In this document: piece by piece, positions 1 to 11,915 of the stretch | How the letters are laid out: each line of letters opens with the position of its first letter | How positions within the stretch are numbered: position 1 is the stretch's first letter | DNA from: Calliphora vicina | Taxonomy: Eukaryota; Arthropoda; Insecta; Diptera; Calliphoridae | NCBI RefSeq assembly: GCF_958450345.1 | Contig: NC_088781.1 | Location: 126,103,916-126,167,915, forward strand | Direction: 5' to 3' | Length of the DNA: 64,000 nucleotides | Position numbers and translations under genes: made by a program | The notes under the pieces: model-generated | The model's input: only the letters and a program-made list of their open reading frames with translations | Databases searched by the model: none | Told to the model about the DNA's origin: nothing

Positions 1-514
1 GAGGTCAACAAAATAGGTATTTGTTTGTAAGATGATTTCATTGTTGGCGTCAAATCTCGTTCAGCCTAGCTATTTCTTCAGGTTTGGAAACAAGAAATAT
101 TCACTCGTGGCTTAATCCAGAGAATAGGACGGTTGAGGGAGCCATTTCTAGCTTAATTCATGGATTTTTTCCATATAAACTGAACATGTGATTGTGAACT
201 AACGCGGTGAACATTTAAAATTGAAATCACTGGTCACATCATAGGATAATATTCTCTTACCGACACAACTTTGAACGGAAAAGCAAAGCAGCATGAAGTG
301 TGGGAAGGAAGCGATGGAAAAGCAACTGAGCATTAGTATCCGACTCGTCGGTCGATGAGCTCTTAAAAGTTACAAAAGTTTAGAACATATGGAAGGAGAA
401 GAAGGCAATTTACATGGCGCAAGTTATTATTTTGCTCATTGAGAGCGATATTTAAACTAGAAAGCATAATTCTGAAGTTATGAGCAGTTTTCATTAGCTC
501 TAATAACTCATCGA
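1..514. other. Non-coding, nothing recognised
   Basis: I see no gene, RNA or clear repeat here. The first coding exon of retm, expected to encode the short N-terminal part of its PRELI domain, is not visible here or further down to 2367, so it probably lies upstream of the window. Confidence 0.4.
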
Positions 515-1170
515 GTTCAGTTCTAGTTCAGTTCTAGTTCAGTTCTAGTTCAGTTCTAGTTCAGTTCTAGTTCAGTTCTAGTTCAGTTCTAGTTCAGTTC
601 TAGTTCAGTTCTAGTTCAGTTCTAGTTCAGTTCTAGTTCAGTTCTAGTTCAGTTCTAGTTCAGTTCTAGTTCAGTTCTAGTTCAGTTCTAGTTCAGTTCT
701 AGTTCAGTTCTAGTTCAGTTCTAGTTCAGTTCTAGTTCAGTTCTAGTTCAGTTCTAGTTCAGTTCTAGTTCAGTTCTAGTTCAGTTCTAGTTCAGTTCTA
801 GTTCAGTTCTAGTTCAGTTCTAGTTCAGTTCTAGTTCAGTTCTAGTTCAGTTCTAGTTCAGTTCTAGTTCAGTTCTAGTTCAGTTCTAGTTCAGTTCTAG
901 TTCAGTTCTAGTTCAGTTCTAGTTCAGTTCTAGTTCAGTTCTAGTTCAGTTCTAGTTCAGTTCTAGTTCAGTTCTAGTTCAGTTCTAGTTCAGTTCTAGT
1001 TCAGTTCTAGTTCAGTTCTAGTTCAGTTTTAGTTCAGTTCTAGTTCAGTTCTAGTTCAGTTCTAGTTCAGTTCTAGTTCAGTTCTAGTTCAGTTCTAGTT
1101 CAGTTCTAGTTCAGTTTTAGTTCAGTTCTAGTTCAGTTCTAGTTCAGTTCTAGTTCAGTTTTAGTTCAGT
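515..1170. repeat. 11-bp minisatellite, about 60 copies
   Basis: A head-to-tail array of the 11-bp unit CAGTTCTAGTT runs without interruption for about 656 bp, roughly 60 copies. Units are almost identical. The few variants, near 1027, 1116 and 1161, change TTCTAG to TTTTAG and cluster in the last quarter. There are no spacers, so it is not a CRISPR array. It stops just before a mariner fragment. Confidence 0.95.
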
Positions 1171-1184
1171 AAGTGAAGCCCGTT

Positions 1185-1565
1185 TAGCCTGCGAAACCGA
1201 CAACAAAGCCAAATATCTGGCCAGACCATCTCAGGGAACCTGTACCGAACACAACTGATCCGTTTGAAGCGAGCTAAGAATATTCAGCCAGACATGAAAC
1301 CGTAATATTCCAACATGACAACGCTCGACCACATGTTCCAATACCTGTTAACAACTATTTAGAAAGAAGTGATTGGGATGATTTGTCTTATTTGTCCAAA
1401 CTTGCCCCGTCCGACTACAATTCGGTTCGATCGATGCAGAACGCTCTCTCTGGGATATGCTTCACTTCAGAACAGAGTATCCGAAATTAGTTTGATTCGT
1501 TCTTGGCCTTAAAAGATAGCAGTTCTTTTGGCTCGGAATCCATATGCCAGAAAGATGTGAAAAGG
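1185..1565 (+). mobile_element. Decayed mariner transposase fragment (C-terminal part)
   Basis: Conceptual translation, allowing frameshifts and stops, gives mariner landmarks in order: AKPTTKPNI-like (1210s), a GNLYRTQLIRLK-like stretch, FQHDNARPHV (1300s), then APSDYN..RSMQNALSG and FTSEQSIRN with DSFLA. These match the second and third catalytic-Asp regions and C-terminus of mauritiana-type mariner transposases. There are internal stops and no terminal repeats, so this is a dead relic. It starts directly after the 11-bp minisatellite. Confidence 0.8.
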
Positions 1566-1736
1566 TCATAGCTAACAATGACCAATACTTTGAATAGATT
1601 TATATTGTACAAATGTTTCAATATAAAAGCTAAAATTTTTAAAAAAATACACATTTTCTTTTTATCTTCATCATGAAGTCGATTTAAGTAGAGCATAATA
1701 TGTCGCTATGAAGATTCGCGTCTGTCAAAATATGTT

Positions 1737-1935
1737 ACTAATTGTAGAACCAATTATAATTTATAGAGTGATGGATATTTTATGACAGAATTTTTTTAAC
1801 TATTAAATTTTAGCATTCCTTTTAGTTTGCTATATATTTGTGAAATTTGTCTTGATACTAATTATAGAACCAGTTCTAATTTATAGTGTGATGGAAATTT
1901 TATGACAGAAAATTTTGTCTATTAAATTTTAGAAC
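1737..1935. repeat. Imperfect tandem duplication, period ~120 bp
   Basis: The segment beginning ACTAATTGTAGAACCA at 1737 recurs at 1857 as ACTAATTATAGAACCA. Both copies continue through an AATTTATAG-GTGATGG block to a TATTAAATTTTAG end. The two units are about 75 bp with similar linkers, in the non-coding DNA before the first visible retm exon. Confidence 0.7.
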
Positions 1936-2367
1936 TTTTGTTTTTCATCTTTCAGGGTCTTTGGTCGCGTGCTGTGTTTAAAAATAACATTTGTTTTTTT
2001 GTTACCCTCTCGAATGCAAAACAATTCTTTTCAATGTTGTTTTTACTTAATATACACCTAAGTATATATAATTTATATACACAAGTTGCTATTTTCAAAT
2101 TAAGCAAGTCATACATAAAATATTTAATAATGAAAAATTTAATTCAACCAAAACTGCGGTGGCCGAGACGCGATACGCTATAATTTTCTACACTTTGAAA
2201 CTATAGAAACATTATAAGCTGGATTTGAGAAAGAATTTCAAAAATATTGACGCCTTTTTTCTCTCTTATAAGAGCAAATTGGGGCGGGGCTCTTCTATAT
2301 ATTTTCGCTCTCTTTAAAAAAGTATTGAATTTTAATTTAAAGTATTTTATTTTTATAATTTTTACAG

Positions 2368-5300
2368 GCCTATGAAAAACGTTTTCCCACCTGTCCGCAA
2401 ATGCCCATAGTGCTTGATTGTGAAATCACCAAAGATGAAATTTTAGAAAGTGGCGCTAAACGTAATACCAGCAGACGTTGCAAACTGGCCGTTGATGCTC
2501 CCTATATCTTTAAAAAACTGATAGGAGTGGACGTTGTCTATTTCATACAACATAATTTCCTTGATTTAGCCAATCGCACTTTGAGCATCGAAGCCACCAA
2601 TGAGAGTTTTTCCTCTAGAATCGAAATATTCGAAAGATGCCGCTACTACGCTCATCCGGACAATCCGGATTGGACGTGTTTCGATCAAACTGCCACCTTG
2701 GATATAAAGAATTTTTTTGGTTTTGAACATTCCATGGAGAAAATGGGCATGAAACAATACACCCAGACCACCTTAAAAGGCAAAGAGATTATTGAATATT
2801 TCATACAAGAATTGAAGGAGGAGGGTCTAACAGAAGTTGAAAGATGGCAGCCACCACCAGATGCTCCCCTGTCACCCAAATCTCGTGAAGAGGAGGATAA
2901 GGATAATGATAAAAATGGTGCTAGCCATGATATACTGTTGGATGGTGATTTTATAGCCAAGCATTTGGGTCAATTGACGCCCATGCAAGAGTCAAAATTA
3001 CTGGAATTGAGAAAGCTGCTAGAAGACATAGAAGATCTCGACAAAATGCCAAGTTATCAAATGATTTTAAGGTTTCTGAGAGCCCGTGATTGGCATGTTA
3101 GTCAGGCTTTTAATATGCTAAGAGACTCGTTGAAATGGCGTCAGGAAAACAATATCGATTCATTGCTAACCGATTATAAAACACCGGCTGTGGTGACAGA
3201 ACATTTTCCAGGAGGTTGGCATCATTATGACAAAGATGGCCGGCCTATTTATATCTTGAGATTGGGTCATATGGATGTTAAGGGTTTGCTAAAAGCCATA
3301 GGCACAGAGGGCTTCTTGAAATTGGTAAGTAAATCTCTTGAAAACCTTAAATAAATAATACAATTATTTCTTCCATTTAAAGGCCTTACACATTTGCGAG
3401 GAGGGCATACAGAAAATCAACGAATCGGCTGAAAATTTGGGTAAACCAGTTTTGGACTGGTGTTTATTGGTGGATTTAGAGGGTCTTTCCATGAGACATT
3501 TATGGCGTCCTGGTGTTAAAGCTTTACTTAATATAATTGAAAATGTAGAACGTAATTATCCCGAGACCATGGGTCGTGTGCTGGTGGTTAGGGCACCCCG
3601 AGTATTTCCCATAGCCTGGACCATAGTATCAGCTTTTATAGGTTAGTTTAATACTAAAACTGTTTAAAGAAAATTTAGCTTAACTCTTTATTTTCTTAAC
3701 AGATGAAAATACCCGCTCTAAATTTCTTTTCTATGGGGGTCCAGATTGTTTACACATGCAGGATGGTTTAGAGCAATATATAGATAATGACATTATACCC
3801 GATTTTTTGGGTGGACCCTGCAAGGTAAGTTTTATATATTTATTTAAGTACAAAACATTTTATCAACCCAATCAAGAATAAAAAATTCACTAGAGTTTTT
3901 TCCCCTTTTCCCATTTTTCCTATTAAAATTTAATGTTAAAAAAGGGGAAAAGGGAAAACTCCAGCGTATTTTTTATTCATGATTGGGCTGAATAAAACTG
4001 TATATATAACTTTAAACTTTTCTAATATTTTTTAAGTCAGTTTTGTAAATAATTTTTTTAATCATATAAATGAATTTTCTTTATTCCCACTTTATTTGGA
4101 TATACTATACTTTAATCTCTAAAATAGCCAACTCTGTTTCCATTGTTGTATGTAGATCAGATAAATCCTAAATATTTTAAATATTGCTATTTAGCTAAAT
4201 GCGATTGTGTAAGGGCTATTAGACATCATTATTTTGTTTGTTTTTTTGTTAATTACATGTTATTTTTGTATAATTTTGAGTCCTAGTTTTGTGTTCTGTT
4301 AAAGTAGTTTCCATTTTATTTATGTTTTCCTGTTTATTATTTTCTTCTTAAGATAAATACTTCACATCTGTCTCGAAATGTGTAAAATATTGTCTTATCG
4401 TTTTTGTAAAATCGAATTTAGTTTCGAAATTGTGTTTTCACATTCATAATTTCAAATGTTGATCAAAACCAAATTAAAACCTTTAGAAAAACGAATTAAA
4501 TTTTAAAAATGTATTTAATTCGTTCCACATCTGTCTCGAAATGTGTAAAATATTGTCTTATCTCTTTTGTAAAATCGAATTTAGTTTCCAAATTGTGTTT
4601 CGTATTAAAAATAAAACTGTTAAATGTCTTTTCACATTCATAATTTCGAATTTTGTTCAAAACCAAATTTAAACCTTTATAGAAAGAGAGTTAATTAAAA
4701 AATCTATCTTTAGCTTAATTTTAGAATTATTTTCACTTATGTTTGTCTAGCTTAAAGAACTCCACAAGTACGATCTGTGTCTTGATATGAACAATTGGCA
4801 AGGACCAAAGAATAACAAGAAGGGAAGCCTCTCATTTTTTCTACAACAACAACTTCTCTCTTCTCACAGACAAGTAGTATGTAAATTCAACACACTTGAG
4901 AGAGAGATTTAACTTCAAAACTTTTTCTTGAAAATTGCACAAAATTGCAATTCTAACACACACTTTCACCATCACATAATATTTTTATTATTTTTTTCCA
5001 CACATTTGAACCATCTAAATAACCGAAAAGCGTATATTTTGTACAAACGAAAAAAATTTTTTTTTAATTTTTTTGACATTAATTTTTTGGGGGTTGAAAT
5101 AAAAACTAAAATAAACACATTTGTAAAATTTCGTATTGGAAATTAATAAAAAAATTTAGATAAACTTAAGTTTTGCAGAAATTATGGAATAAAAAGCGGA
5201 AAAATCTTTTTAAAACACCTCTCCAGATCAAATATCATTCAAATAATTTGAGAATTGTTTGAATTTTTGTAATAAAATTTTGTTATAATTTTTAAGGTCG

Positions 5301-8300
5301 CTTTTTTACAACTCTGTGTGTTTGAGGAGTGTGGTGAAAGTGGTTTGAAAACTAATACATATAAACAAAATGTTACCAATACATGCATAGAGTTAGGTTT
5401 TTTATGACAACCGACTTAGGTTTTTTTTGACAGCGTTTCACTTCTTGTTATTATTCTTTGGCAAGGACTTTGAAATACCTATTATTTGCTCGTATAGATT
5501 GATTTAGCTTATTTTCTATACCAAGTATAGCATAAAAAATTTAACTATATCTGACATATTGATCCAAGATTTGGATAGGTAAGATATGTGAGGTCTTCGG
5601 AAAGTTGATTTCAACCAAATACCAAGAAACGGAAATCGGTGGGTCAATAAATGCGCTACTTTTTTAATTTCCTCGCTCTTAACTGAAAGGTCAACACTGC
5701 CCCTATCAGCAGGCATCTGTCAGTTGACTCCTGTCAACAAGCTGCGTCATTTAGTTTGTGTCTGACAGCCATTGATAGCAGACTACTTCGTGATTTGAGG
5801 AGAAATTGGAAAAGAGTTAATTTCGTCTGCTCATTAAGCATTATTTTTTGCGGAAAAATGCAACACTCAAATAAAGGCATCAATTTCAATGGTAAAAAAG
5901 TGTTTTACGGAATTTCGTTGTGACCGTAACAGCACGGAAGATGCTGGACGCCCATTTGAGGTCTCTACAACCGAAAAAATCACGATATGCTGTTGGCTGA
6001 TCGGAAATGTCTCGGCGGAAAGAGATTTGACTCCAAAGATGAAATCATCTCACAAAAAATACCTATTTTAATGACATCGACAAATCTTATTTTTTGGAAG
6101 GGATAAAAAAATTGGAGAAACGTTTGACAAATTGCATTGAGCTTAAAGGAGACTATGTGGAAAAATAAAATAATTTTTTATCCAAAAGCATGTGTATCAC
6201 TCTATTAGAATCCAGAATATATTTACTTTATAACGTCGCAAATGAATATAGTAGAAATTTCAAACAAAATTACAAACTATCTACTCATGGTGATGGGTAT
6301 AATAAGACATTACTTCAAATATTAGGACATCGGAAGCTTTTCGAAATATATTTTCCTACTTTTAAGATATTTGAAAGCTCTTCAAATGGATCAGTTATGT
6401 TCGGTGCAGATTCCCTGTGATGGTCTGTCCAGATTTCAGCAGATCATTATAGATAGGACCCTTTTGCTCACACCAAACACAGCATTACCTTAGCGCCATG
6501 GATATTTGGCTTTGCTGTCGATTCGGCTGGTTGGTCGGGCTTCACATAAGATCTCATACGCTTTGGGTTATCGTAATGGAACCATTTTTCGACGCAAGTA
6601 ATGATTTGGTGCAAAAATTATTATCTTTTGTAGCGCTCAAGCTGCATTTCAGACATACAAGGTCTCTCAGCTTCAATCTGCTTTTGAATGAATTCTGCTG
6701 CTTGCAGACGTTTTGAAATTGTTGATTCAGTAGCTCTTGTTGAGTTTTACAACAATCTTCATGGAGTAATGCCTAAAATTCTTGGAATTTATACTTTTTG
6801 CTTAACCTGGGTGATCTTTGTCTTCCGTGTCAAAATCATCACTTCTGAACCTCACAAACCATCTCGCGCGATAGAAAATCGAGAATTGTATCTCTTCATT
6901 TCTTTCGAAAACATATAATTCAAAAGAAGAACTTCAACTGAAACTGAACTCCATGAGCTAGTTAGTATTTTAAAGAAACGTCTCATTCTTTCTCCTGGAC
7001 ATTCAAAGGAATTTTACATAACTCCTGTTAAGAATTGCAGTTTTGAGTTTTGGTGTTGACGGAGAAGTCTGTAGTTTGGTGAGAACTGTAGTCATAAGCT
7101 AGCGAATCCACTCTCCAGCTTTAAGGAGTAATGTATTAATAATCGTAGAGATTCTTGCGCAAGTCAGTAGATATATTGAAACACTTAAATGTATGCACTA
7201 AGCATTTAAAATGCCAGTAACTATTTGTTAACTTTAACTGTTGAGAATGTTGTACCAAACGGCTCTAACTTTTGCCATAGTTGAATCGGTTTGCTGGAAT
7301 ATTTTCCAATTACTATCCGAAATTTTAGGTTTTGTGAATAGAATGTTTTCTTGGATGTCACTGCAATAGGGTCTTTAATTAGAATTTGAGGGTTGGGGTA
7401 ACCTGATTTCTGATAAATCAGAAGAGAGAGAAGAGGTCCACTTTCACTACAGACTAAAAACATCTTGGTTTCCTAATGTAAATACTTCAAAATTGTCATC
7501 TGTAGGCTGTAGTTCCATATTCAGTATCTTTGCCCAGCCCGAAATAGGTACCAGTGAGAAGTTTTATGACCCTATTTCGTAATTTCACTTTCTGGTTTAA
7601 GTAGGTAGCGTGCAAGAAAGATATCTGCAAAAGACTATCTTAAGAAACACCAGATTTTCTATACCTACTCCCTTCGAACATGTGGTGATAATTTGATGTT
7701 GAGGTTAAAAACGTTAAAAACGTTACGATCGATGACCGGGTACTGGGTAATTTAGACATTTATGTCGTCGATTTTCATACCATCCGAAACTTTGGAGACA
7801 TCTTAGGTGGTAAAAATGTTGAAGTGTGTCGGATAGAGCGATGTTCCAATTGTTTTTAAGGGAAATGTTCTTTTCACTTTATAGGGCAATCTGCCTTGAC
7901 AACCTGTTTACACCTGATGATCAAAATGCAGACTTTTCTCTGGACGAGGAATATCCTAAAATCCGAACCATCGCTTTGAATAATATCGAGGTTTTGGTAT
8001 GATTCTGAATAAAAATTTAACATTAATATAATGAATTCAGTTTTCCCTATTCTCTACTAATACTTGATTTGGTATGAAAGGAGATATCAACGAAATCAAC
8101 CTAGTCTACAATTCTTAATGTGTGTCAAGTTGATCACACTCCTTCCGTTTTATTGCAGAATTCTTGAATGGATGGTTCGCTTTGTAGGGGGATGTGTGGC
8201 TTCCAGATTCATGATGTGTTTGTAAATATTACGTAGATTTACGGATAATCTTTAGTTTGAGCTCGTTAAACCCTGAAACTATGAAAGTAATTCACTGTCG

Positions 8301-10710
8301 TTTGTTTCTTAATGAGTTGACTGAACAGTTAAACATCAATTGTCATTTAGGAAATGTTAAGATGAATGAGCTAGCTTTATTTGACACAATCTTATATATC
8401 GGCCGTGGATTGAAGAGTTCTTAAATCAAATAATCATCGGGAGTTTTACTAGGATAATCAGACAATTATAAAGGGCTCTATCAGCCTTGTTTAATAACTG
8501 CAAACTTTTTCATTGAACAGCATTCATTGCGATTAGAGATTGGTTACACAGACTTCTGACATAGTTTTGGGCATGCTATATTCCATTCAATTTGGAGAGC
8601 TGCTTTTCAGAAGAAGTTATCTGAAAATAATTTTGATCCATAAGCTCTAAATTGTATGTCAAGTTATGTTGTTCTTATAAAAGCTGTAGATCTCATGAAT
8701 TTGTTTAATAATAATTGCGGCAATTTGATTACATGGACATTTTCCAAATATATCTTCATCGTTATAGGCCTTCCTATAGGAATCTGAATTAATTTTCTTG
8801 TATATTTCAATTTATTTATTGATAATCTGTAAGCCAATTTAAGGATCGTTCTTCATCAATTAATATTCTACGAAGGATGTTGTAACTCAAAGTAATGAGA
8901 AGCATTCCTCTCAAAACCCGAGAAACAAGGCTTTAATGATTGTCATTTTGTTTCGGAATGGAAACATAACTTTTCAGTGTTCCTAGATCATTAATTATCG
9001 ATTTTTAATCCCCTGTATGTTTCTACTACAAGCTTGGACAAGGAGACGACTGTAGCGACATACAAGGCAATTGGTCGCTCTTTTCTTAATTATGCTGCCC
9101 CAGTATGAAACTCATTCCTTAGCACCCTATGACGAGGTTTGCAAACGGCCTAGAATAATGCTCTCCGGATCGCAAATGGTTGTGTCAAGATTACGAATGT
9201 AGATCATCTACATGAGGGGAGAAGGTTATTGTCCGTCAGCCGAAATAATGTGTTGTTGAAAAGTCAGTTCCTGTTGGCATGCCATCTGCCGAGTCAATCC
9301 AACCATCAGATTCTGTTGCAGGATCCCTTTTCCCGACACATCCGGAAGAACGTCGACCGATTGTCGATTGATTGCAAGTGCTCGAAAAACGTTGCATCAA
9401 ACGGTGGTCTCTGAAGAGGCTACAGATGCAATAGAGTTCTAAATGAACTCCTCCCTACGATCTTGGATAGTGATAGACAATTACACAGACATTCAAGATC
9501 CATATTAGCACAATTAAGAGCAGGTTGGTGCACTTTCCTAAACTGCTATCGAGAACGAACTGTTCCTGGCACTTTAAAGCTTTGCCCCGGATATCATCAA
9601 AGTCCTCACGACACTTTTCATTTATTCAATTGTCCCTCGATTTCTCCAAATAATTAAAAATTTATTGTTATAATTTCAGGAAATAACTACAAACCTTAGT
9701 AAATTTTTGTCTCTGTCAATGATTGCAAACAAATTGTATTGTCCTTATAAATAGGTTTCCACCGTTAGCACTTCATGTTAATTTTTTGTCAACCAAACAT
9801 TTGTTTCAACTCATTAAAGCTTTTAAGCTGTAATGTTTATGTGAATGTCTTAGAAAAGCAAACACTCTATAGGAATTTATGTAAAAGCTAGTTTTAGCGC
9901 AAAAGCTTTTTTAGTCAAGCTTGTAATTAAAACTTTAAGCAATGCAAAAATCATTAAAACTGTAATATTATTTCTCATTTAGACGCTTATACACGAAGGC
10001 GGTTTAGTGCCCAAGACTCTGTATAAAATGAACTCTTTGGAGGAGGAAGATCATCAGGAACATGCCAGCAAAACGGAAGGCAGCAATACTAGTGGCCTGG
10101 GTAATAAACAGCATTTACATCAAAATCTTTATAAAACGGTGGAATTGAAAACTGGTTATACACATGAGGTGGTCATAAAGAATTCAGATCCGAAAAGTGT
10201 TTTAACTTGGGATTTTGATGTAATGCGCAGTGATTTACATTTTACGTTGTATAGAGTGACCAAGGATTTGCCGGAGAAACATGGTAAGAAAGGCGATAGG
10301 GAAATGTTTGATTACATTTTTATTTAATGATTTTTTTGTTTTATTACAGATCTAGCGGTTTCCTTTTTTGATTCTGGAGATTTTCAAGAGGGTGTCAACT
10401 ATTTCAAGGAAGAACCCAGTTTGATATGTCACAATAAGGAGAGTGTGCAGGTGAGTTTTGTAAAAAAAAAGATTTTTTGGGAAATTTTTTCAAAATTTTT
10501 ATTTAATTTCTTTTATAGGGCTCCCATGTTATGAATCACAAAGACAGTTATGTGCTGCATTGGTTTAGTCCCAGCTGTAGCTCTGAGGGAGCAGCCCAAT
10601 TAAATTATTTCTATGAAGTTTTAAGTTCGGCCAACTATCGTGGCTCCATGACCAGCTTACAGTCGGGCTTCTCTTCAAACTCAGCCGCCAGTTCTTGTCA
10701 AAGTCGATGA
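2368..10710 (+). CDS. retm: Real-time (retm), PRELI/MSF1 + CRAL-TRIO + GOLD protein, 5'-partial
   Basis: Exons 2368-3324, 3383-3641, 3703-3824, 9983-10283, 10350-10450 and 10519-10710 join in frame across GT/AG introns to give 643 visible residues ending SSNSAASSCQSR. The start codon lies on an upstream exon outside the window: translation here opens AYEKRFPTCPQMP, inside the PRELI/MSF1 domain (about residues 1-165). Then come a CRAL-TRIO N-terminal helix region (about 205-270), the CRAL-TRIO lipid-binding fold (about 280-440; HFPGGWHHYDKDGRP, then LVDLEGLSMRHLWRPG) and a GOLD domain (about 500-625; LTWDFDVMRSDLHF, GSHVMNHKDSYVLHWF). This order is that of SEC14L1/SEC14L5, whose Drosophila member is real-time. 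The family binds and moves lipids between membranes; the fly protein's exact cargo is not established. The 6.2-kb fourth visible intron (3825-9982) is packed with transposon debris. No frame damage is seen in the exons. Confidence 0.93.
3864..3990. mobile_element. MITE family A, copy 1 (in retm intron)
   Basis: This 127-bp palindromic element begins CAACCCAATCAAGAATAAAA and ends with the inverse, TTTATTCATGATTGGGCTG. The interior carries inverted runs (CCCCTTTTCCC / GGGGAAAAGGG). The same family occurs at 11916-12697, 13643-13761 and 52089-52188. No convincing target duplication is visible. Confidence 0.75.
4362..4690. repeat. Direct duplication in the retm intron, period ~163 bp
   Basis: A block starting CACATCTGTCTCGAAATGTG at 4363 repeats at 4526. 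Both copies continue through TGTAAAATCGAATTTAGTTT, a TTCACATTCATAATTTC stretch and an AAAACCAAATT..AAACCTTTA end. The second copy carries a short insertion. It is a local tandem duplication with no coding content. Confidence 0.75.
4797..5466. repeat. Possible ~670-bp element with short inverted ends
   Basis: The stretch CCAAAGAATAACAAGAAG (about 4805-4822) is mirrored as CTTCTTGTTATTATTCTTTGG (with one 3-base insertion, about 5441-5461). GGCAAGGAC flanks both sites, but in direct orientation. This could be a mobile element or chance rearrangement; no coding sequence or target duplication supports it. The block near 5403-5435 (ACAACCGACTTAGG) resembles part of the MITE at 21115-21266. Confidence 0.3.
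5815..6175 (+). mobile_element. Internally deleted mariner relic
   Basis: Near 5818-5850 one frame reads FRLLIKHYFLR, the typical N-terminus of a mariner transposase. Another frame at 5889-6030 reads KKCFTEFRCDRNSTEDAGRP with VSTTEKI, the linker between the two helix-turn-helix regions. From about 6060 the sequence jumps to the C-terminal end (DKSYFLEGIKKLEKR..NCIELKGDYVEK then stop). The central catalytic portion is missing and frames are shifted, so the copy is non-autonomous and dead. It lies in the large retm intron. Confidence 0.8.
6330..6690 (-). mobile_element. Mariner transposase central fragment, antisense
   Basis: Read on the minus strand with frameshifts, this encodes HYDNPKRMRSYVKPDQ, ESTAKPNIHGAKVMLC and a SGQTITGNLHRT-like segment. 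These are the region around the first catalytic Asp and the following strand in mariner transposases. Stops and frame changes interrupt it. Its orientation is opposite to the relic at 5815-6175, so it is a separate insertion or an inverted piece. Confidence 0.75.
6700..9015. other. Large retm intron, unassigned part
   Basis: This is about 2.3 kb of intron with somewhat higher GC than its surroundings and no intact reading frame. Part may be the decayed upstream portion of the LINE whose 3' end is recognisable at 9020-9655, but I could not identify reverse-transcriptase motifs in it. Confidence 0.35.
9020..9655 (+). mobile_element. LINE (Jockey-type) ORF2 3'-end fragment
   Basis: Translation, with stops and at least one frame change, gives TTVATYKAIGRSFLNYAAPV, then NNALRIANGCVKITNVDHLH, QFLLACHL, then HSRSILAQLRAGWCTFLNCYRER and PHDTFHLFNCP. 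These match the region after the reverse transcriptase of Jockey-group non-LTR retrotransposons, including the C-terminal Cys/His cluster (here degraded). The element is 5'-truncated or eroded and cannot be active. It sits upstream of retm's fourth visible exon in the same orientation. Confidence 0.8.
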
Positions 10711-11915
10711 TATGAAGCCAATAATGCTAATCAAGACAATGGCGCCTTAGATTTAATGCAAATGCCAGAACATCATCATCAGCTCAATTCAGGAACTTTA
10801 ATGGAAAAAAGTCTGAATTAAGTTTAATTAAATATTTAGTTAAATATTTTAAGAATTTCTCAAACTATAGGTTTTGTTTCAACAATTGTGATTTATTTTA
10901 AAATGTTTATACATAAATTTGCTTTAAATTAATAACGAAATCTTAAATATATAAGTTGAAAATGCCAAGCCCCTATTAACTTATCTACAACTTTTACTAA
11001 CACAAAAGACCAAAAGCTACACTCACAACAATGAAATTCATACGAGTAGAAAAACAAACCATCAACAATAAATTTGTTAGAAATATTGTTTAAAAAAAAC
11101 AAATTCCATTTTAAAATGGTTGTACATGATTAAGGCATTAATAAAACCATACATACGATTTTGAGGAACATATTTTTAAGGGTCAATTGTTTAAATTATA
11201 AAAGAAAATATAAATAAAATGCTTTAAAAACATATATAAAATTGTAAAAATTAAAACGAAAATTGTTAAAAGAGATACAAGTTTTTTGCCAGGCCTTTTT
11301 TTTAAAAAAAATATTTTTCTTTTATAAAAGCTTTTTATAAACAAATTTTATATAAAAATCTCGTTAAAAACCATATTTTAACAAATTACAACTAAAATTT
11401 AAACAAAGAAACACAACAAATTTTATTTATTATTGACTTAACAGTTTTAAGTTGCTATATTTTTTAGGAAAATGCTTTACAGTTTCAAATAAGATTACTA
11501 AATCTCAATTTTAAATATATATTTAAATTAACGAAAAGAAATGTAGATTTTTTTATAATATTTAAAAAGTATATTTATATAGTTTTAAGTCTTTTTATTA
11601 AAAAAACCCTATATTAACTTAATAAAGCAGTTATTTATAAACAAATACTAATTTATAATAATATATAAACTATATTATATATTATACCTTCTCTATAATG
11701 ATTTCATTATGTACAATATTATAAACAAATTTTTAGCAAAAACAACAGAAATTACAACATATAGCAAAAATTGATAAAAAAAACCGAACATATAAATTAC
11801 CATTTAAGAATTTTAATCAAATGTTTCATGTTAATTAAGTGTATAAGTAATAAATTATAAATCAAGCAGAACAAAATAGAAAAAATTATTGGTTTTATTA
11901 TAAAAAATAATCAAA
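10711..11915. other. retm 3' flank, AT-rich
   Basis: This is 1.2 kb of very AT-rich sequence after the retm stop, presumably 3' UTR followed by intergenic DNA. AATAAA-like signals occur (for example near 11066 and 11212), but which one is used cannot be decided. No reading frame or RNA gene is seen. Confidence 0.4.

Noticed and set aside
515..1170. Regular short repeats that might suggest a CRISPR array
   Set aside because: Units are contiguous with no unique spacers, and the genome is eukaryotic; this is a minisatellite.
1938..2183. Open frame of 81 aa
   Set aside because: Low-complexity AT-rich translation ahead of a retm exon, with no family resemblance.
5889..6071. 60-aa frame as a gene
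   Set aside because: It is the frameshifted linker region of a decayed mariner transposase.
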